Assembly (NCBI GenBank): GCA_013362195.1
Contig: JABFWM010000409.1
Span: 1 to 7,035 of the forward strand
Length of the DNA: 7,035 bases
Direction: 5' to 3'
Source of the DNA: Acidobacteriota bacterium
Lineage (GTDB): Bacteria > Acidobacteriota > Vicinamibacteria > Vicinamibacterales > 2-12-FULL-66-21
Shown: piece after piece, positions 5,874 to 7,035 of the stretch
How the letters are laid out: each line of letters begins with the position of its first letter
How positions within the stretch are numbered: position 1 is the first letter of the stretch
Notes under the pieces: generated by a model
Told to the model about the DNA's origin: nothing
The model's input: only the letters and a program-made list of their open reading frames with translations
The model's database searches: none
Translations under genes and position numbers: made by a program

Positions 5874-5930
5874 CTTTTTCAACCTGCCGGGGACAAATCG
5901 GGGACAATTTGGCAGAGAAACGAGACCGGT
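5874..5930. repeat. tRNA-integrase junction with helically phased direct repeats, candidate att region
   Basis: The 57-bp gap between tRNA-Asn and the integrase stop opens with a T5 run (5875-5879). It carries CGGGGACAA twice, at 5888-5896 and 5899-5907, offset by 11 bases, about one helical turn. CAAAT (5894-5898) and ATTTG (5907-5911) form a small inverted repeat. Phased repeats next to a tyrosine-integrase gene could be integrase binding sites, but no second att copy is available here to define the core. Confidence 0.45.
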
Positions 5931-7035
5931 TCAGGCTTGCGACGCAAGCCGAAGCGGTCGGCCCTGATTGATCCAGCTCACCTCCAATCCCTTTCGCAGT
6001 TCTTCGTCCGTCACGTTCAGGTACCGCTGCGTCTGCTGAATACTGGCGTGTCCGAGCATCAGCTGAATGATGCGAATGTCGACGCCGTCCGCCAGCAGCC
6101 GACACGCGCCCTCGTGTCTCAGATCGTGCCATCGCAGATCGATCCGCCGGACTTGCTCCGCGTTCCACGCCATCCCCTCCCGTCCCGGCTTCGGAGTGAT
6201 GCCGTTCGCCAGTAGCTTCAGCGTTTCCCAGGCAGTCTGAATCGTTGGCTGGCACGCACCATTGGTGCTGCCGAACACGTACGCGTCGGGTCCTAACGCC
6301 GCCCGTCGCGTCAGGATGGCCGCCAGGCGGCCTCTCGGATTGAACGGAATGCGGCGGTTTTCTTTGTCCTTTGCCGTCGCACCCGGGATGCCGATCTGGC
6401 AGGTGTCCCAGTTCACGCGTTTGTTCTGAATCAGGAGCATCTCGCCGCGCCGGCAGCACAGCTCCAGCGCGCCGATGATCCGGTCGTGCAGCATCTCGCC
6501 GACGTAGCGATGTGCCGCCGTGTTCATCTTGCCGAGCGCCGTATCGAGCAGCCGTTTTTCCTCGTCGCGGGAGACTCGCCGGTCGCGGATCGTTTCGGCC
6601 TTCTTGTTCAGCTGCACGCCGAAACGATGAAACGGCGACCTGGTGAACAGCGGCGGCGTTTGCGCCATTCCCCAATTGATGGCGGCTCGTAGCCGCTCCA
6701 GCACCCGATGCACTGAGGCGACCTCCACATCCTCGGCATACTCGGAGTCCGTCTTGAACCGATTGATTTCGTCCGCGTCCTCGAGCGCCGAGAGTGTCAT
6801 CTCGCCGAAATGCTGCTTGAGCACCGTAACCTGGCACCGAACTGAGTTGATGCTTCGCAGGCCGGCCGGTTTGACGCAGCGTTCCAGATACGCGTCGAGG
6901 AACGCTGAGACGTCATCGAGCTCCGTACTGACGTTGCTCGACGTCGTCATTGGACGACGTGGGTCGCGACCGGCCTTGATCTCGCCGATGAACAACCGTT
7001 CCCAGTCGCGAGCTTCTTCCATCGACTGAATCGGG
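5931..7035 (-). CDS. Tyrosine-recombinase (phage-type) integrase, N-terminus cut by window edge
   Basis: Catalyses site-specific recombination between element and chromosome. Numbering from the ATG at 7022 gives 363 residues, but the frame stays open to the right edge (preceding codons read PIQS). The sequence at 1-22 looks like the end of an N-terminal arm-type domain, so the real start is probably outside the window. A core-binding (SAM-like) region covers about 33-125 and the catalytic domain about 150-345. The whole catalytic set is present: Arg191 (CCRRGEM), Lys218 (AKDKENRR), His299 and Arg302 (HDLRHEG), His325 (LGHAS) and nucleophile Tyr334 (QRYLNV). It should therefore be active. The stop lies 57 bp from the tRNA-Asn 3' end. 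Lower GC than the flanking chromosome supports horizontal origin. The family is certain; phage versus island is open. Confidence 0.92.
   Translation of the reverse strand, partial: PIQSMEEARDWERLFIGEIKAGRDPRRPMTTSSNVSTELDDVSAFLDAYLERCVKPAGLRSINSVRCQVTVLKQHFGEMTLSALEDADEINRFKTDSEYAEDVEVASVHRVLERLRAAINWGMAQTPPLFTRSPFHRFGVQLNKKAETIRDRRVSRDEEKRLLDTALGKMNTAAHRYVGEMLHDRIIGALELCCRRGEMLLIQNKRVNWDTCQIGIPGATAKDKENRRIPFNPRGRLAAILTRRAALGPDAYVFGSTNGACQPTIQTAWETLKLLANGITPKPGREGMAWNAEQVRRIDLRWHDLRHEGACRLLADGVDIRIIQLMLGHASIQQTQRYLNVTDEELRKGLEVSWINQGRPLRLASQA

Larger units (their letters stand above)
5874..7035. mobile_element. Left edge of a tRNA-Asn-integrated genomic island or prophage
   Basis: An intact tyrosine-recombinase gene lies directly downstream of a tRNA 3' end and points toward it, the usual layout of an element integrated at a tRNA. 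Sampled lines in the integrase region are about 57-60% GC, against about 77% in a sampled line of the kinase gene. The element, if present, continues past the right edge; only its integrase is visible. Confidence 0.55.

Overview
The window is high-GC bacterial chromosome, densely packed with genes. It reads as five chromosomal protein genes and a tRNA, followed on the right by the edge of an integrated mobile element. GC content, the near-leaderless TATAAT promoter and the palindromic intergenic repeats fit a soil-type Acidobacteriota (Vicinamibacteria-like) genome. That placement is a weak inference, because no marker gene is present.

Left part (1-2748, minus strand): three genes are read in the order flippase-like protein (1714-2748), sugar/inositol-phosphate nucleotidyltransferase (852-1574), second flippase-like protein (1-855, running off the left edge). 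The two membrane proteins belong to the same family, the transmembrane region of lysylphosphatidylglycerol synthase (also HpnL/AglD-like), and their signature motifs sit at matching spacings. The nucleotidyltransferase resembles inositol-1-phosphate cytidylyltransferase and overlaps the next gene by ATGA. Together they look like a cassette that makes an activated polar head group and handles the resulting lipid.

Middle (2749-4129): a 28-bp divergent spacer holds a nearly symmetrical -10 element that can serve both strands. It drives the first flippase gene leftward and a DUF4203-type membrane protein (2777-3379) rightward. A degenerate heptad repeat follows, then an OsmC-family peroxide reductase (3497-3937) with a clear Shine-Dalgarno. 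The convergent gap 3938-4129 holds repeated short motifs, a 55-nt near-perfect palindrome and a second REP-like hairpin.

Right part (4130-7035): a soluble PAS-HisKA-HATPase-REC hybrid histidine kinase (minus strand) is followed by tRNA-Asn(GUU) on the plus strand with a plausible promoter. A 57-bp gap containing direct repeats comes next. A tyrosine-recombinase integrase (minus strand, 5' end beyond the window) has all its catalytic residues and is visibly lower in GC. The tRNA-integrase arrangement suggests that a genomic island starts at the 3' end of the tRNA and extends to the right. I found no CRISPR array and no defence or toxin system, and no wholly novel system can be proven. The most unusual items are the paired flippase-like paralogs around a nucleotidyltransferase, the shared -10 promoter and the 55-nt palindrome.
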